From Aphelidium insulamus (lineage: Eukaryota > Aphelidiomycota > Aphelidea > Aphelidiaceae): a stretch of DNA of 37,746 nt. The position numbers and the translations under genes are program-made. The notes below the pieces were generated by a model. That model saw only the letters and a program-made list of their open reading frames with translations. It ran no database searches and had not been told where the DNA came from. The first letter of the stretch is position 1, and every line of letters begins with the position of its first letter. Below are positions 10,585-19,705 of the stretch, in pieces. The stretch spans positions 1 through 37,746 of the forward strand of contig JAZDSV010000086.1 in assembly GCA_036784855.1 (NCBI GenBank), given 5' to 3'.

Positions 10585-11153
10585 TCATCTGCCACGCTGC
10601 TCGGCGGCCGCCTGCTGTTGTTGTCGGTAGAGAGCGGCTCGGGCATACACATCATTGGCGCTGTATGCAATGAGCCGGTCACGGCACCACGAGTAGACGC
10701 GGCGAACAATGGCAGGACAGCGTCGATGCAGTGTGATGGAGTCGACCCGGGTGCGCAGATCGGTGAATGCTGTGCGTGTGTACGCGCTGTTGGCATAGCG
10801 GTACCGAATGAACATCCAGTAGAGCACCGTGGCCATCAGCGGTCCCCGTCCACTATAGGTCACGTCATGAGGTGAACAATTTAACACATGCACATACAAG
10901 AGAGAGCCCAGGACAAGTACTGGAAGTGACAGAATCTCCATTAGGGCCGCCTGGTAAAGAATAGCGGGCTGAGTCTGTTCAAAGTGGGCCAGAGTGGCGG
11001 TGGCAGCGCGAAGCTTCTCTTCCTGAACCCGCTGTCGGACCCAGAGCTGTGTCAGCACCGATGTGCGCATATAAGATGATACGTGGTACGCCGCATATGC
11101 CGTGAAGGGTGCCACCACCGCTATACTATTTAGCTCATGTCTACATCCAAGTA

Positions 11154-11187
<34 letters not shown>

Positions 11188-11607
11188 CTTACTTATGTAT
11201 GGCTGCTGAGCGGTGGCCATGAATACCAAGGCCACCAACAAGTACTGCATGGACTCGTCAAGGAGTAGTAGCGCCCAATACTCGGTGGACATTCGAGGTT
11301 TCTGAACGCAGCGCGTTAGCATGAGTGCAGACAGATACGTCTACATGTACACAGAGGCGCACACGCTAACCCCAAACCGTTTCCACAGCACGATCGCGTA
11401 CGCAACCGACACGAACTGGAGCGCGCGTCTAAAGTGAGGCAGAGTGGTGTCACTTCCGTACGCCAGCACCGACAACAAAGTGAGCATGGCCGCGGACGCA
11501 ATGTGCAGCAGCTGCATCGCGAACCATGCCGTCTGCAAGTTCATAGCGTTTTTCCTCAAATCAATCGCGGGTGTGTTATTATCCACTACGGACTCCCGCT
11601 TCTCCAT
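10585..11607 (-). CDS. TMEM33: TMEM33/Pom33-family ER and nuclear-envelope membrane protein
   Basis: TMEM33 (fungal Pom33) is a multi-span protein of the endoplasmic reticulum and nuclear pore region. Three exons (11371-11607, 11193-11301, 10585-11120) give 293 aa with exact phases. Family-like stretches are LLLLDESMQYLLVALVFMAT, AILYQAALMEILSLPVLVLG and YWMFIRYRYANSAYTRTAF. The last is followed by a conserved helical region ending RRCPAIVRRVYSWC. Several hydrophobic helices are visible: AAMLTLLSVLAY, the YLLVALVF segment, PVLVLGSLLYVHVL and the ATVLYWMF segment. The C-terminus is Gln/Ala-rich. Intron 2 contains a 28-nt AT dinucleotide run. The gene converges with ABCA. Confidence 0.85.
11157..11184. 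repeat. AT dinucleotide microsatellite inside TMEM33 intron 2
   Basis: Fourteen AT units lie wholly within the second intron of the TMEM33 gene, between donor 11192 and acceptor 11121. Confidence 0.9.
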
Positions 11608-11739
11608 ATTTTATATAAATACATTACCAGTGCACGCTGATAATCCGTGTGTTGAATGTTTTATTGGATCATTTAAGGCTGGTGATGAGTAAGCGGCGGA
11701 ATATTGCATGTGTTCGATAAGTTTGGTTAAGCATTGCAC

Positions 11740-12780
11740 TTAGCTACAGATCGCAAAAATGGGAAGTGCAAAAAGCACGATAGCCCCCTCCCGGACCCGC
11801 ATCTTCACGCCCGCCAGCGCCGCGTCTTTTCTTGCACTTTTCGAAGTGCGCTCGTTTAGTAGAGCGCGCGGTTCCGAACCGATCTTGGCGCGGTCTACCG
11901 CCAGCAGACCACTATCATCAGCAGTCGCAGTGCTGGCGCCATTGTCCAGTAAAACTTTAACCATCTGGAGGCTATCACACAGAGCGGCCTGCTGCAGAAG
12001 CGATCGGCCCAATTCTTGATGGTTTGCAAGTTCCAGCATTTTTTGATAGTTTTTACGTTTTCGGAGGCCATCCATTGACGCCCTTACCATGTCGCAGCTA
12101 TCATGTTCCACGGCCAGCATAACAATACGGCCCTTGGGAGCGCAGCCTTTTTTCGTCACCACCACATCGGCCAACTCGGCGCTATTCTCAAGTGCAGCCA
12201 TGATAAACAGACTATCGACATCCTGCTCCGTGAGGATCTCGATAGCACCGTCAGATAATAGTGCCAGTGCGACTGGTACACTTCCGGGCCTGGGGCTGAA
12301 CAAAGAAATCGCACGAATTGCATCGAGACATGTCTCTGGCTTGCATTTGTCGACGAGCATTTTAACAACGTCGCATCGGTGAGCCATAGCTGCAAAGCCG
12401 AGAGGGGTGCGCTCCGATTTAATCACGTCTTCGCAAGTAACGGGACGGATTTTTGGAGTTTTGACGTCGGGATCCGCGCCGCGACGGAGCAGTTGCTCGA
12501 CAATAAACAACTTGTTTGCATCGCCAGATTCCGATTGTAGGCATGCACAGTGCAACGGCGTCTGACCGTCAGCATCGAGTTCATTCACGTCGGCGTGATC
12601 ATCCAAATATGCTGTGACGGCTGCGACATCTCCTCGCAGCGCCACTTTGTGCAAATTGCCGGCTGTCCCATCGATTCGGCCAATTTCTATGCCGCCATGC
12701 CCTGCTGCTGATCGCATCGGCATTGCGCGGGCGACAGTGCACAGCACGGCCAGAAACGCCCCAGTCTGGGCCACCAACAT
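11740..12780 (-). CDS. Secreted ankyrin-repeat protein, paralog 1
   Basis: This single-exon protein of 346 aa opens with a signal peptide (MLVAQTGAFLAVLCTVARA, cleaved before MPMRS). Ankyrin repeats follow, for example DGQTPLHCACLQSE with LLRRGADPD, RTPLGFAAMAHRCDVVKML, and LLQQAALCDSLQMVKVLLDN followed by GAS. The central repeats are degenerate. Near the C-terminus, after a basic stretch, is a hydrophobic segment (EGAIVLFALPIFAICS) that could anchor the protein. Ankyrin repeats bind proteins and are usually cytosolic, so a signal peptide is unusual and suggests export or a lumenal role. Its partner upstream on the same strand is a small secreted Cys protein. Function is unknown. Confidence 0.8.
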   Translation of the reverse strand: MLVAQTGAFLAVLCTVARAMPMRSAAGHGGIEIGRIDGTAGNLHKVALRGDVAAVTAYLDDHADVNELDADGQTPLHCACLQSESGDANKLFIVEQLLRRGADPDVKTPKIRPVTCEDVIKSERTPLGFAAMAHRCDVVKMLVDKCKPETCLDAIRAISLFSPRPGSVPVALALLSDGAIEILTEQDVDSLFIMAALENSAELADVVVTKKGCAPKGRIVMLAVEHDSCDMVRASMDGLRKRKNYQKMLELANHQELGRSLLQQAALCDSLQMVKVLLDNGASTATADDSGLLAVDRAKIGSEPRALLNERTSKSARKDAALAGVKMRVREGAIVLFALPIFAICS

Positions 12781-12803
12781 GTGTGTGAACTTGCAGGATG
12801 CCT

Positions 12804-12830
12804 AGGTCACGGTTGCCGATGTAACCGGCG
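12804..12830 (-). promoter_or_regulatory. Conserved upstream element of ankyrin paralog 1
   Basis: The stretch is nearly identical to 14916-14943 upstream of the second ankyrin gene (core GGTCACGGTTG, a single C/T change, then GATGTAA and CCGGCGG). It lies 24 nt before the start codon here and about 30 nt there. Similarity continues weakly upstream. It may be 5' UTR or promoter sequence retained from the duplication. Confidence 0.5.
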
Positions 12831-13061
12831 GCGCTGCGCCACGAGATTCAACTTGCTATTGAGTGTCCAATATTAGCATTTTGTTGACGGTTTGCAAACT
12901 ATTTCGGATAAATATATAAATGTAAATATCTAAGCCTAAAGACTCTAAATAAATATATACACAAAGATTGAGAAACTTCTCAAATTAATGGAAAGCGACA
13001 TTTCCAGTGGCACTAATGTTTATATTGATAGCTCGCAGTCAGTATCAATATCAGCAGGCAG

Positions 13062-13568
13062 TTAGACGGAACGACAGGAATACTTTGCAAATTTGTCGTC
13101 CACCGGCACGCACTCATTGGTTGGATGAGCCTCGGGAGTCCACTCGGTACAGTCCGCGGTGTCGCACGTATAGTACACGACCTGTTTGCGCCGGCACGTC
13201 GCTTTGCGGTACACCGACTTGTCAAACACCACAGCCCCATTGGTGTTGAGCGCCTCGGCAGTCACGACCGTGCCGGCTTTGCACCCGTCCGCGGCGTACT
13301 TGCGCAACACTGCGTACTGGTTGCCACCAGTCAGCTTGCCGACGGGCATGAAGTACTTGGTGGAGCGTTTCGTTTGGCACACAGTATCCGTGGTGGCGGT
13401 CGATCTGTTCATGCACAAGATGTTGATGGCGTCATATTGCAGCCAGTTGACGGTCGATTTGGACTCGTCAGCATAGGTCAACGTGGTTTTCGAGGGCAAA
13501 CCATTCGCAGAGGCACCCGAAATAAACCCTGCAACAGTAGCTAGCAGCGCCAAAACCCTCATCAGCAT
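13062..13568 (-). CDS. Small secreted Cys protein, paralog 1
   Basis: The preferred start at 13568 (an alternative is two codons later) gives 168 aa beginning with a signal peptide, MLMRVLALLATVAGFISGASA. The frame is open further upstream, but that would bury the signal. The mature protein has about eight cysteines and shares several motifs with the neighbour at 15051: TLTYADESKS, a tyrosine-rich strand followed by ILCMNR, GCKAGTVVTAEALNTNGAVV, SVYRKATC and YYTCDTADCTEWT. It matches no family I recognise. The conserved spacing suggests a compact disulfide-bonded beta fold that is exported. Confidence 0.75.
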   Translation of the reverse strand: MLMRVLALLATVAGFISGASANGLPSKTTLTYADESKSTVNWLQYDAINILCMNRSTATTDTVCQTKRSTKYFMPVGKLTGGNQYAVLRKYAADGCKAGTVVTAEALNTNGAVVFDKSVYRKATCRRKQVVYYTCDTADCTEWTPEAHPTNECVPVDDKFAKYSCRSV

Positions 13569-13815
13569 CGTAGTATAGTTTGTTGCAAGTTGAGTGTGTG
13601 TTGATGAAAGTATTTGAATGTAAGAAGCGAGAAATGAGAAACACCCGACTTGTGTGTTTGTGACTGAAAGCCTGTCATGGGATTGGAGGAGGCCAATAGC
13701 CAATCACCTCATTTTACAAGTGGCCGGCTGTCCGTCAGGCAGCGTTGGCTTGTATAATTGTGCAATAGACTATTCCGGGTTGGGTTCTATTTGGACTGGC
13801 GCGTATAGACGGCAC

Positions 13816-14886
13816 TTACGATTGCAGCTGCAGAATGCATGCTATCGCAGTGGCACAGATCACTCCAGGAGCTATGACCACGATGAAGAATCCCGTCATA
13901 AAGGTGGCACCCAAGAGCATCATAAAACCTTCATGAGCCGCCATCTTTCCACGCTTCAGCGCCGCCATCACTCTGGCCTCTGTCGGAGTGACTTCAGCCA
14001 GCATGTTGTATGCAGCCGAGCCCGGCTTGGCGCGGTCTAGCGCAAGTTTGCAGTTGAGATCGAGAGTGCAGACTTTGGCACCATGATCCAGCAATACTTT
14101 AAGCACATTACAGTGGTCACTTCCTGCCGCCACGTGCAACGGCGATGAGTAGCCATCACTTGGGTAGTTGACCAGCTCGGGAATGTGCGCCAAGAAGACT
14201 TTGACCACGTCAGGGCAGCCGTGATATGCAGCAAAAGTCAGGTGGCGACCCTCGGGAGCGTGACCACTGTCAATCAACTTGTAGGCCAGATCTGCGCTAT
14301 TTTCAATGGCAGCCGTGTCGAACATGCTACTAGCAATAGAGGCGTCAAGCTTTGCGCCTGCACCGTGGCATAGCAGCAGATGCATCGCCCGCGCATACCT
14401 GCGCTTGCCACGTGCATTTAACGCAGAGTTGATTGCTGCAAGGTGTTCGTCTGGCTCGGTGCGTTCAGCCAGTTTTTTCACAATCGAGCATTGCTGTGAT
14501 AGTGTCGCCACGTCGAGAGGAGTGCGGAATGGATAGCAGAGGGTGTCGATGCTAGGATCCGCACCGGCCTCAAGCAACAGGTCGACAATCTGCAACTTCA
14601 CCGCTTCGTCTACCTCTTCACCTTGCTGACATGCGTAGTGTAGCGGTGCCAAGCCGGCAGCATTATATTCATTGACATTGGCACAATTTTTCAAATGTTC
14701 CCGGACAACTTCAATATTTTCACGATCCGCCGCCTCGTGCAACGTCATATCGGGCAGTGGTACGCTGCAGATAATTCCCCAGTCGGGCAGCTGATCACTT
14801 TCAATGATATGCGCAGTCCTCGTTGGCATTGCAGTGGCGGCGATGCATAGCGCGGCCAGGATCGCCACGACGTGGGCGGCAAACAT
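13816..14886 (-). CDS. Secreted ankyrin-repeat protein, paralog 2
   Basis: From the Met at 14886 the product is 356 aa: signal peptide MFAAHVVAILAALCIAATA, then MPTRTAH, matching the layout of paralog 1 (MPMRSAAG). Ankyrin units include GLAPLHYACQQGEE with LLLEAGADPS, HLTFAAYHGCPDVVKVFLAH and SSPLHVAAGSDHCNVLKVLL followed by DHGAKV. Between them the repeats are irregular. The C-terminus has a strong hydrophobic stretch (MLLGATFMTGFFIVVIAPGV and on), so a membrane anchor is likely. Other in-frame Met codons lie upstream at 14913 and 14979. I chose 14886 because the conserved upstream element sits at the same distance as in paralog 1. Function is unknown. Confidence 0.78.
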   Translation of the reverse strand: MFAAHVVAILAALCIAATAMPTRTAHIIESDQLPDWGIICSVPLPDMTLHEAADRENIEVVREHLKNCANVNEYNAAGLAPLHYACQQGEEVDEAVKLQIVDLLLEAGADPSIDTLCYPFRTPLDVATLSQQCSIVKKLAERTEPDEHLAAINSALNARGKRRYARAMHLLLCHGAGAKLDASIASSMFDTAAIENSADLAYKLIDSGHAPEGRHLTFAAYHGCPDVVKVFLAHIPELVNYPSDGYSSPLHVAAGSDHCNVLKVLLDHGAKVCTLDLNCKLALDRAKPGSAAYNMLAEVTPTEARVMAALKRGKMAAHEGFMMLLGATFMTGFFIVVIAPGVICATAIACILQLQS

Positions 14887-14915
14887 CTCTTTTTGGAAAA
14901 GTGATGCGAACATTG

Positions 14916-14943
14916 GGTCACGGTTGCTGATGTAAGCCGGCGG
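14916..14943 (-). promoter_or_regulatory. Conserved upstream element of ankyrin paralog 2
   Basis: This is the counterpart of 12804-12830. Its position supports the start codon at 14886 and a shared origin of the two ankyrin genes. Confidence 0.5.
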
Positions 14944-15050
14944 TTGCTTCATACGCGCCACAGCTGTTTCAACGATCAAACACCAGCAACATTAAACAAT
15001 TATAATATCAACACTAAGATGTATTCATGATTCTTCACCTGGTTGCGCTG

Positions 15051-15563
15051 CTAGACCGAGAGGCACGTATACTTCTCGTAGGTGCCCTTCTTGGGAGAGC
15101 ACACGTTGGCAGCCTTTTTCTCCTCGGTCCACTGCCGGCAATCCGCGGTGGCACACGAGTAGAACACCACCTCGCTGTGCTTGCACGTGGCTTTGCGGTA
15201 CAGCGAATCCTCCAACACCACCGCGCCATTGGTGTTGAGCGCCTTGGCACTCAGCACCGAGCCGGCCTTGCAGTCATTCGTGGAGTACTTGCGGAACGCG
15301 GCATACGTGTTGCCAACAGTCAGTTTGCTGATGGGCATGAATGACGGACTGCCCATGTATCGCGTGTCGCACATTGTGGTTGCGGTTTTGTTACGGGCAT
15401 CCGTGCACTGTGCATCATTTGCTTGATAATGCATCGAGACCGCAGTGGTTTTGGACGCGTCGGCAAACGTCAGCGACGTGGAGGATACCACTGCAGGTGT
15501 GGTGGCCCCGACACTGGCCACTATCATACCCAGCACTGCCAAAATCTGTATAATTGGCTGCAT
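15051..15563 (-). CDS. Small secreted Cys protein, paralog 2
   Basis: The product is 170 aa: signal peptide MQPIIQILAVLGMIVASVGA, then SLTFADASKT, a region with DAQCTDARNK and TMCDTRYMG, DCKAGSVLSAKALNTNGAVV, LYRKATCKHS and FYSCATADCRQWTEEKK. The end is CSPKKGTYEKYTCLSV. Cysteine positions match the paralog at 13062-13568 throughout, and the C-terminal pattern (VV, aromatic, C-x-TADC-x-x-WT) is nearly identical. There is no intron. The family is unknown to me. It lies about 165 bp upstream of ankyrin paralog 2 on the same strand. Confidence 0.8.
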   Translation of the reverse strand: MQPIIQILAVLGMIVASVGATTPAVVSSTSLTFADASKTTAVSMHYQANDAQCTDARNKTATTMCDTRYMGSPSFMPISKLTVGNTYAAFRKYSTNDCKAGSVLSAKALNTNGAVVLEDSLYRKATCKHSEVVFYSCATADCRQWTEEKKAANVCSPKKGTYEKYTCLSV

Positions 15564-15909
15564 TCTGTTTGAGATGAGTATTGATTATTGATAGAAGAAG
15601 TTTACGAGAAGAAATTTGTGTCAATTTCTGGCCCCCATTCCATACGCGCACCAGCCACATTTGAAAAAAATTCAAGTTGAATAACGCGCCCACACGACGC
15701 ACGGATGATTTTAGTTATCATTGACATTGATTTTATTTATGGTCGCAGACGCGGTGAGATGTTATCGGGTTCTAGTATGCGATTTGAAGTTATGCAGAGG
15801 ATGGGTTTTGGTAGTAGTTTAAGCAACAAACTCAGACCAAATATTACCCATCTTAATGACGCAACAATGTCAGCGCTTAAGGCATGTCACTCTGACCAGG
15901 CCCTTTTAT

Positions 15910-16030
15910 TCAAGTTTTATTATCGCCTTCTTTGGTGCAGAAGTACATCAATGGGCGCGCTTTGTCCTGGCCGCAATTGCATCCGTGCCAGTCTGCCAAG
16001 TTTATACCTTGCGCAATTAATGCATCAATG
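15910..16030 (-). other. Possible terminal exon of a small minus-strand gene
   Basis: A minus-strand frame ends with AVRLLDIDALIAQGINLADW followed by HGCNCGQDKARPLMYFCTKE and a stop at 15910. The stop codon overlaps an AATAAA polyadenylation signal. The peptide looks more protein-like than neighbouring chance frames, and a CAG acceptor precedes GATAGTGCC. I could not find a convincing upstream exon or start codon, so this may be chance. Confidence 0.22.
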
Positions 16031-16465
16031 TCGAGAAGCCGTACGGCACTATCCTGGTGCCGACTCCTCGTGTAAGTAAACTTTTGACATGCCGCCGATA
16101 TCAAGCATTACAATACATAAATTCAGCAAAACCAATGTATAACGCCAGCGGATGCATGCAACTTGTGATGATTATCGATGATAACTCAATAATGACGGTA
16201 TCGAGCGATTGTCATGGTTTGGTGACGTTAGCGCAGATCTACAGCAAATGGCGCCAGTGTATTATCCCAACAATATGTAACTAGCATATTCAACAGAATA
16301 TTGTCGCACAGCTCGTATAAGGTGCTGCAACTTCTATCCGCGGCGCATATATGTAGCGCACTATATTGCGATACCATTAATGTAGCTGCGCTGTGGTTGC
16401 ATGCATTATTGATGATAGCTGTATGGTGTCACAAACGTTCGAACGGCCGTTTTAAACACTCAACG

Positions 16466-16546
16466 CTCATTGGTAGTTTAAACGCTGGCTTCTCATTGGT
16501 AGTTTAAAGTTTTAAACTCTGGCTTCTGATTGGTAGTTTAAACCGG
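16466..16546 (+). repeat. Three direct repeats with CCAAT boxes and TTTAAA
   Basis: Three copies of CT[C/G]ATTGGTAGTTTAAA begin at 16466, 16492 and 16526. They are separated by a shared CTGGCTT spacer, with TTTAAAC elements also at 16450 and 16510. ATTGG is a reversed CCAAT box, and another occurs near 16588. They lie about 230-300 bp upstream of the sphingosine kinase start and may be a promoter array. Confidence 0.6.
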
Positions 16547-16771
16547 TGCCTATATGATTTGACGGCCCAATTTCTGCTGTCATCTGATTGGACGAGTGCT
16601 TAATTATTTCAGGCATTGTTACAGATGTGCTTCACATAAATAATCTCCTGGTGGCGTGCAGATATACCTGCTGTCCTAGGCTCGTGCCGAACGCGTTGAC
16701 AGCTTGAATTCCTGTGGCAGATACTTTTGATTACTGGTCATTGAGGTTTGCAACAAGTTTAGGATGTCGAT

Positions 16772-19016
16772 ATGCCCGCGCCACACAGCCATACCACTGT
16801 TCACCTTCATTCACACGCGCGCATGACGCCGCTATACAAGGCACAGGTGGCCTACTTTCCTGGCGGTCAGGCGGGCCATCACCTGACCGGCACCCTGTCT
16901 CTGTACTGTGTCCCCGTTGATGGTGATGTAAGAAGCAGCGAAGAGCGTGCTGCATTACCCCGTGGCGCTGGAGGCTTCCATTTGCTGTTTGAACAGACAA
17001 ATGTACCGGCCACCGCCAAAGAGCAGCCCCTACGCCTCGCCGTATCCTTGGCGGACGTGTATGGAGCCCATCTGTCCATGATGGCCCCGGGCGTTGAGTT
17101 CTATGGTGGTGGTGTTAGAGCTCCCACGTCTGCCGGCTCGCAGCCTCTACTCAGCATGGATGGCGGTGGCGGTGGTGCTGGTGGTCAAGTGACGGATACA
17201 GCAATGCCATCGGAAGATGTCAGCACAACATCTGGTTCACAGGCTCGCTCGGCTCAAGTATTCAGTATGCCGCCGCCGACACTTGGCGGTCGCCACTCAC
17301 TGAGCGGCCGCACACACACGGCCACTCAAGTATGCGCATTTCCACGATACCTCAAGTCCGTTCAAGTGGCCGGCGACGCGCTGGTCGCATTTACGGTGTT
17401 TGCCATTCAAGACCAGCCAGACATTCTGTCAAGGCTGTTTGGACAGCGTAGACGCACTGCCACATCAGCTACGGCGGGAATTAAGCGGCCCATCACGCAG
17501 AAACCGGTACACACTACGTTCACCTTCGTGCCGCTTCCACTGGCGCCCGGTGATCTTGCTGAACCTCTGCGATGGGTGACCCTTATTCGTGGTACCATGT
17601 CGCACGGCCATGATGCAGGCAACGTTTCTTCTGCTGGCAAGTAAATTGTGATGTACATTACGTGTACATAACCCTGATACATATATGCTGTTAGAGTCGC
17701 TGATGGAGCCCGTCAAAGCCCGCCGCGTACTGGTGCTCATTAATCCATTTGGAGGTACCGGCAAAGCACAGCGCATATATCGACGCCATGTTGAACCACT
17801 ATTCCTGCTGGCCGGGGTGGAGGCCACTGTCAAACGTGAGTGTTGCATACAATTTTACAATATGATCTTATTCCTTCAGTGACTGAACGTGCGGGACACG
17901 CCAAGGAAATCGGTCAGAAGCTGGAGCTGGCTCGGTATGATGCCGTTGTGACTGTGAGCGGTGATGGACTCTTTCACGAGCTGGTCAACGGCCTGCTGGA
18001 CCGCCCAGATGGCGCCCGGGCCATCCAGACCCCCGTAGCGGTTATCCCGGCCGGTCTGTTACTTTTTAGTTTTTGTTTCTTAATACGACTTTTCTTATCA
18101 TTTCAGGTTCCGGCAACGCGCTGGCCAAGTCCGTGGACACCATGTTTCCCGATGTGGCCGCCGTAAGCATCATTCACGGCATGTCCGTGCATATTTATCG
18201 ACTGTAATATATATATTAATGCAATTCACAGCACATACGAGACCATTCGACATGTTTGCCTTCCGGTTGCTGCAGACTGGCCAGCCGCCGTCCGCAGTTC
18301 GATACGGTTTCCTAGAGTTCATGTGGGCCTTTATCGCCGACGTGGACCTGGAGTCCGACCGGTTCCGGTGGGCCGGCTCTGCGCGCTTCACCCTGATGGC
18401 CATTGTGCGCGTGCTGTCGCTGCGACGCTACCGCGCCACCCTCAAATACTTGCCGCTGGAGGAGACTAATCGCACGCCGGTGGTGGCCGAGATGGGCGGC
18501 ATGTTCTCCAACGGCAAAGTGCCACTGCGACACATTGGCGACGATGTGGATCTGGCGGAGGGCGGCGGCCTGCTGTCTTCTGCCACAGTCGGCGGCGAGG
18601 GCGGCACAGTGGTCACTCCGACGGCTGGGTGGCGCAACGTGGACGCCAAGTACTTCACCTACCTGATGGCGATGAACGCGCCGTGGTGTGCGTCGGACAT
18701 GCTGCCCGCCCCGCACGCCAAACTAGGCGACGGCTCACTGGACCTGGTGTGGATGGCGGACGGGACCGTGTGGCATATGCTGCGCCTGCTGCTTGACACC
18801 GCCAGCGGCACGTACATCAAGGAGCCGTACGTGCATGCGGCAAAGTGTCGTGCATTCGTACTGCAGCCACATCAAGGCTTCCCCAAGGGTCTGCTGGATG
18901 TGGACGGGGAGCAAGTAGGCTCCGCGGACACTGCGGCAATCGCCGTGGAATGTTTGCCCCGTTGTGCCCGCCTTATTGTCCCACAGCATCACGTCGAGTC
19001 TGTTTGGACTCAGTAA
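16772..19016 (+). CDS. Sphingosine kinase (diacylglycerol kinase catalytic fold)
   Basis: The enzyme phosphorylates long-chain sphingoid bases with ATP, producing sphingosine-1-phosphate-type signals. Five exons (16772-17636, 17695-17835, 17880-18053, 18107-18178, 18232-19016) total 2037 nt, 678 aa. The first 290 residues are divergent with a Gly/Ser-rich insert. The catalytic part starts VLVLINPFGGTGKAQ and continues AVVTVSGDGLFHELVNGLLD (the SGDG nucleotide loop), VAVIPAGSGNALAKS and FMWAFIADVDLESDRFRWAG. The C-terminal lobe has AKLGDGSLDLVWMADG. Two introns, 17637-17694 (donor GCAAGT) and 18179-18231 (donor GCATGT), are GC-AG. With them every phase closes and conserved motifs join correctly. 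It converges with PIN4, with an AT repeat between the two stops. Confidence 0.92.
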
Positions 19017-19055
19017 ATTGCATTTGTGTTTTTGTGTTGTCTCTACAACTCACAA

Positions 19056-19057
19056 TA

Positions 19058-19092
<35 letters not shown>
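19056..19092. repeat. AT microsatellite between convergent gene ends
   Basis: An almost uninterrupted AT run of about 37 nt lies between the sphingosine kinase stop (19016) and the PIN4 stop (19116). It probably falls in one or both 3' UTRs. Confidence 0.85.
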
Positions 19093-19115
19093 GCGTGTGT
19101 GTATGGTTATCTACT

Positions 19116-19499
19116 TCACTTCCGGTCCTCCACCATGATAATGTGGTGGCCAAACTTTGTGCGCACTGGCGGGTCCGTGTAGATGGGTTTGGATACGGTG
19201 CTGACAGCCAGCTGGAACGCCGCCTCCTGGAACGGGCCGACCATGGACCCGCGCGCCATGTACCCAAGCGCTCCGCCGTGCCGTGCCTTGTCCTCGCTGT
19301 ACACCTCGGCCACCTTGTCGAATGGCTGGCCGGCCTTGAGCTTCTCCATGGCCTCCATGCACTTGCCGTGCTTCTCGCACAGGATGTGGCGCACCTTAAC
19401 GGACTGGGCGGGTTTCAGCGGCGCGTCACCGCCAGCCTTGCCACCACCGCCACCGTTTCCGCCCTTGCCCTTGTTGCCTGCCGAAGCAGCCCTGCCCAT
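19116..19499 (-). CDS. PIN4: Parvulin-type peptidyl-prolyl isomerase (PIN4/Par14)
   Basis: Par14-type parvulins catalyse cis-trans isomerisation of proline peptide bonds. The human member acts in ribosome biogenesis and chromatin. This single-exon gene encodes 127 aa, close to the family length. A Gly/Lys-rich flexible N-terminus ([14 protein letters not shown]) precedes the catalytic domain: [71 protein letters not shown] and a final DRK. Both family histidines (VRHIL and FGHHII) are present. It is divergent from the receptor gene starting at 19706. Confidence 0.96.
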   Translation of the reverse strand: MGRAASAGNKGKGGNGGGGGKAGGDAPLKPAQSVKVRHILCEKHGKCMEAMEKLKAGQPFDKVAEVYSEDKARHGGALGYMARGSMVGPFQEAAFQLAVSTVSKPIYTDPPVRTKFGHHIIMVEDRK

Positions 19500-19705
19500 A
19501 ATATGTCAAGGCGATGGTGCACGTATAATTTTCGAGTTCCAGCCAATCAGCGCACAGCCGTCATCCGACGATGCCGGGTGGCTATTAATAAAACCCCATT
19601 GACCGCCTCCATTGTGGCAGTAGCGATACAGACACAACTATTAATAGGTACACTGCAGTGGTTAAAGTGTAGATTTTTGATGTTAATCTAGCATAGGTGT
19701 CAATA

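Larger units (their letters stand above)
11740..15563 (-). repeat. Tandem duplication of a two-gene unit (ankyrin + small secreted Cys protein)
   Basis: Four minus-strand genes alternate: secreted Cys protein (15051-15563), secreted ankyrin protein (13816-14886), secreted Cys protein (13062-13568) and secreted ankyrin protein (11740-12780). The two Cys proteins are paralogs, the two ankyrin proteins are paralogs, and a conserved stretch lies upstream of both ankyrin start codons. The simplest reading is one duplication of a pair about 1.9 kb long, followed by strong divergence of the coding parts. Confidence 0.75.
15564..16771. other. Long intergenic region with CCAAT repeats; little coding evidence
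   Basis: The 1.2 kb between the secreted Cys gene and sphingosine kinase holds no gene I can support firmly. A plus-strand frame of 124 codons (15705-16079) has no domain. A possible minus-strand terminal exon (15910 to about 16030) and a set of direct repeats (16466-16546) are listed separately. Confidence 0.5.

Noticed and set aside
15705-16079. Plus-strand open frame of 124 codons in the 15.6-16.8 kb gap
   Set aside because: No signal peptide, domain or coding bias was seen, and it overlaps a minus-strand frame that ends at a polyadenylation signal.
16772-17644. A separate 290-residue gene ending at 17644, ahead of the kinase
   Set aside because: Splicing from the GC donor at 17637 to 17695 joins it in phase to the sphingosine kinase domain, and the exon total is a whole number of codons.
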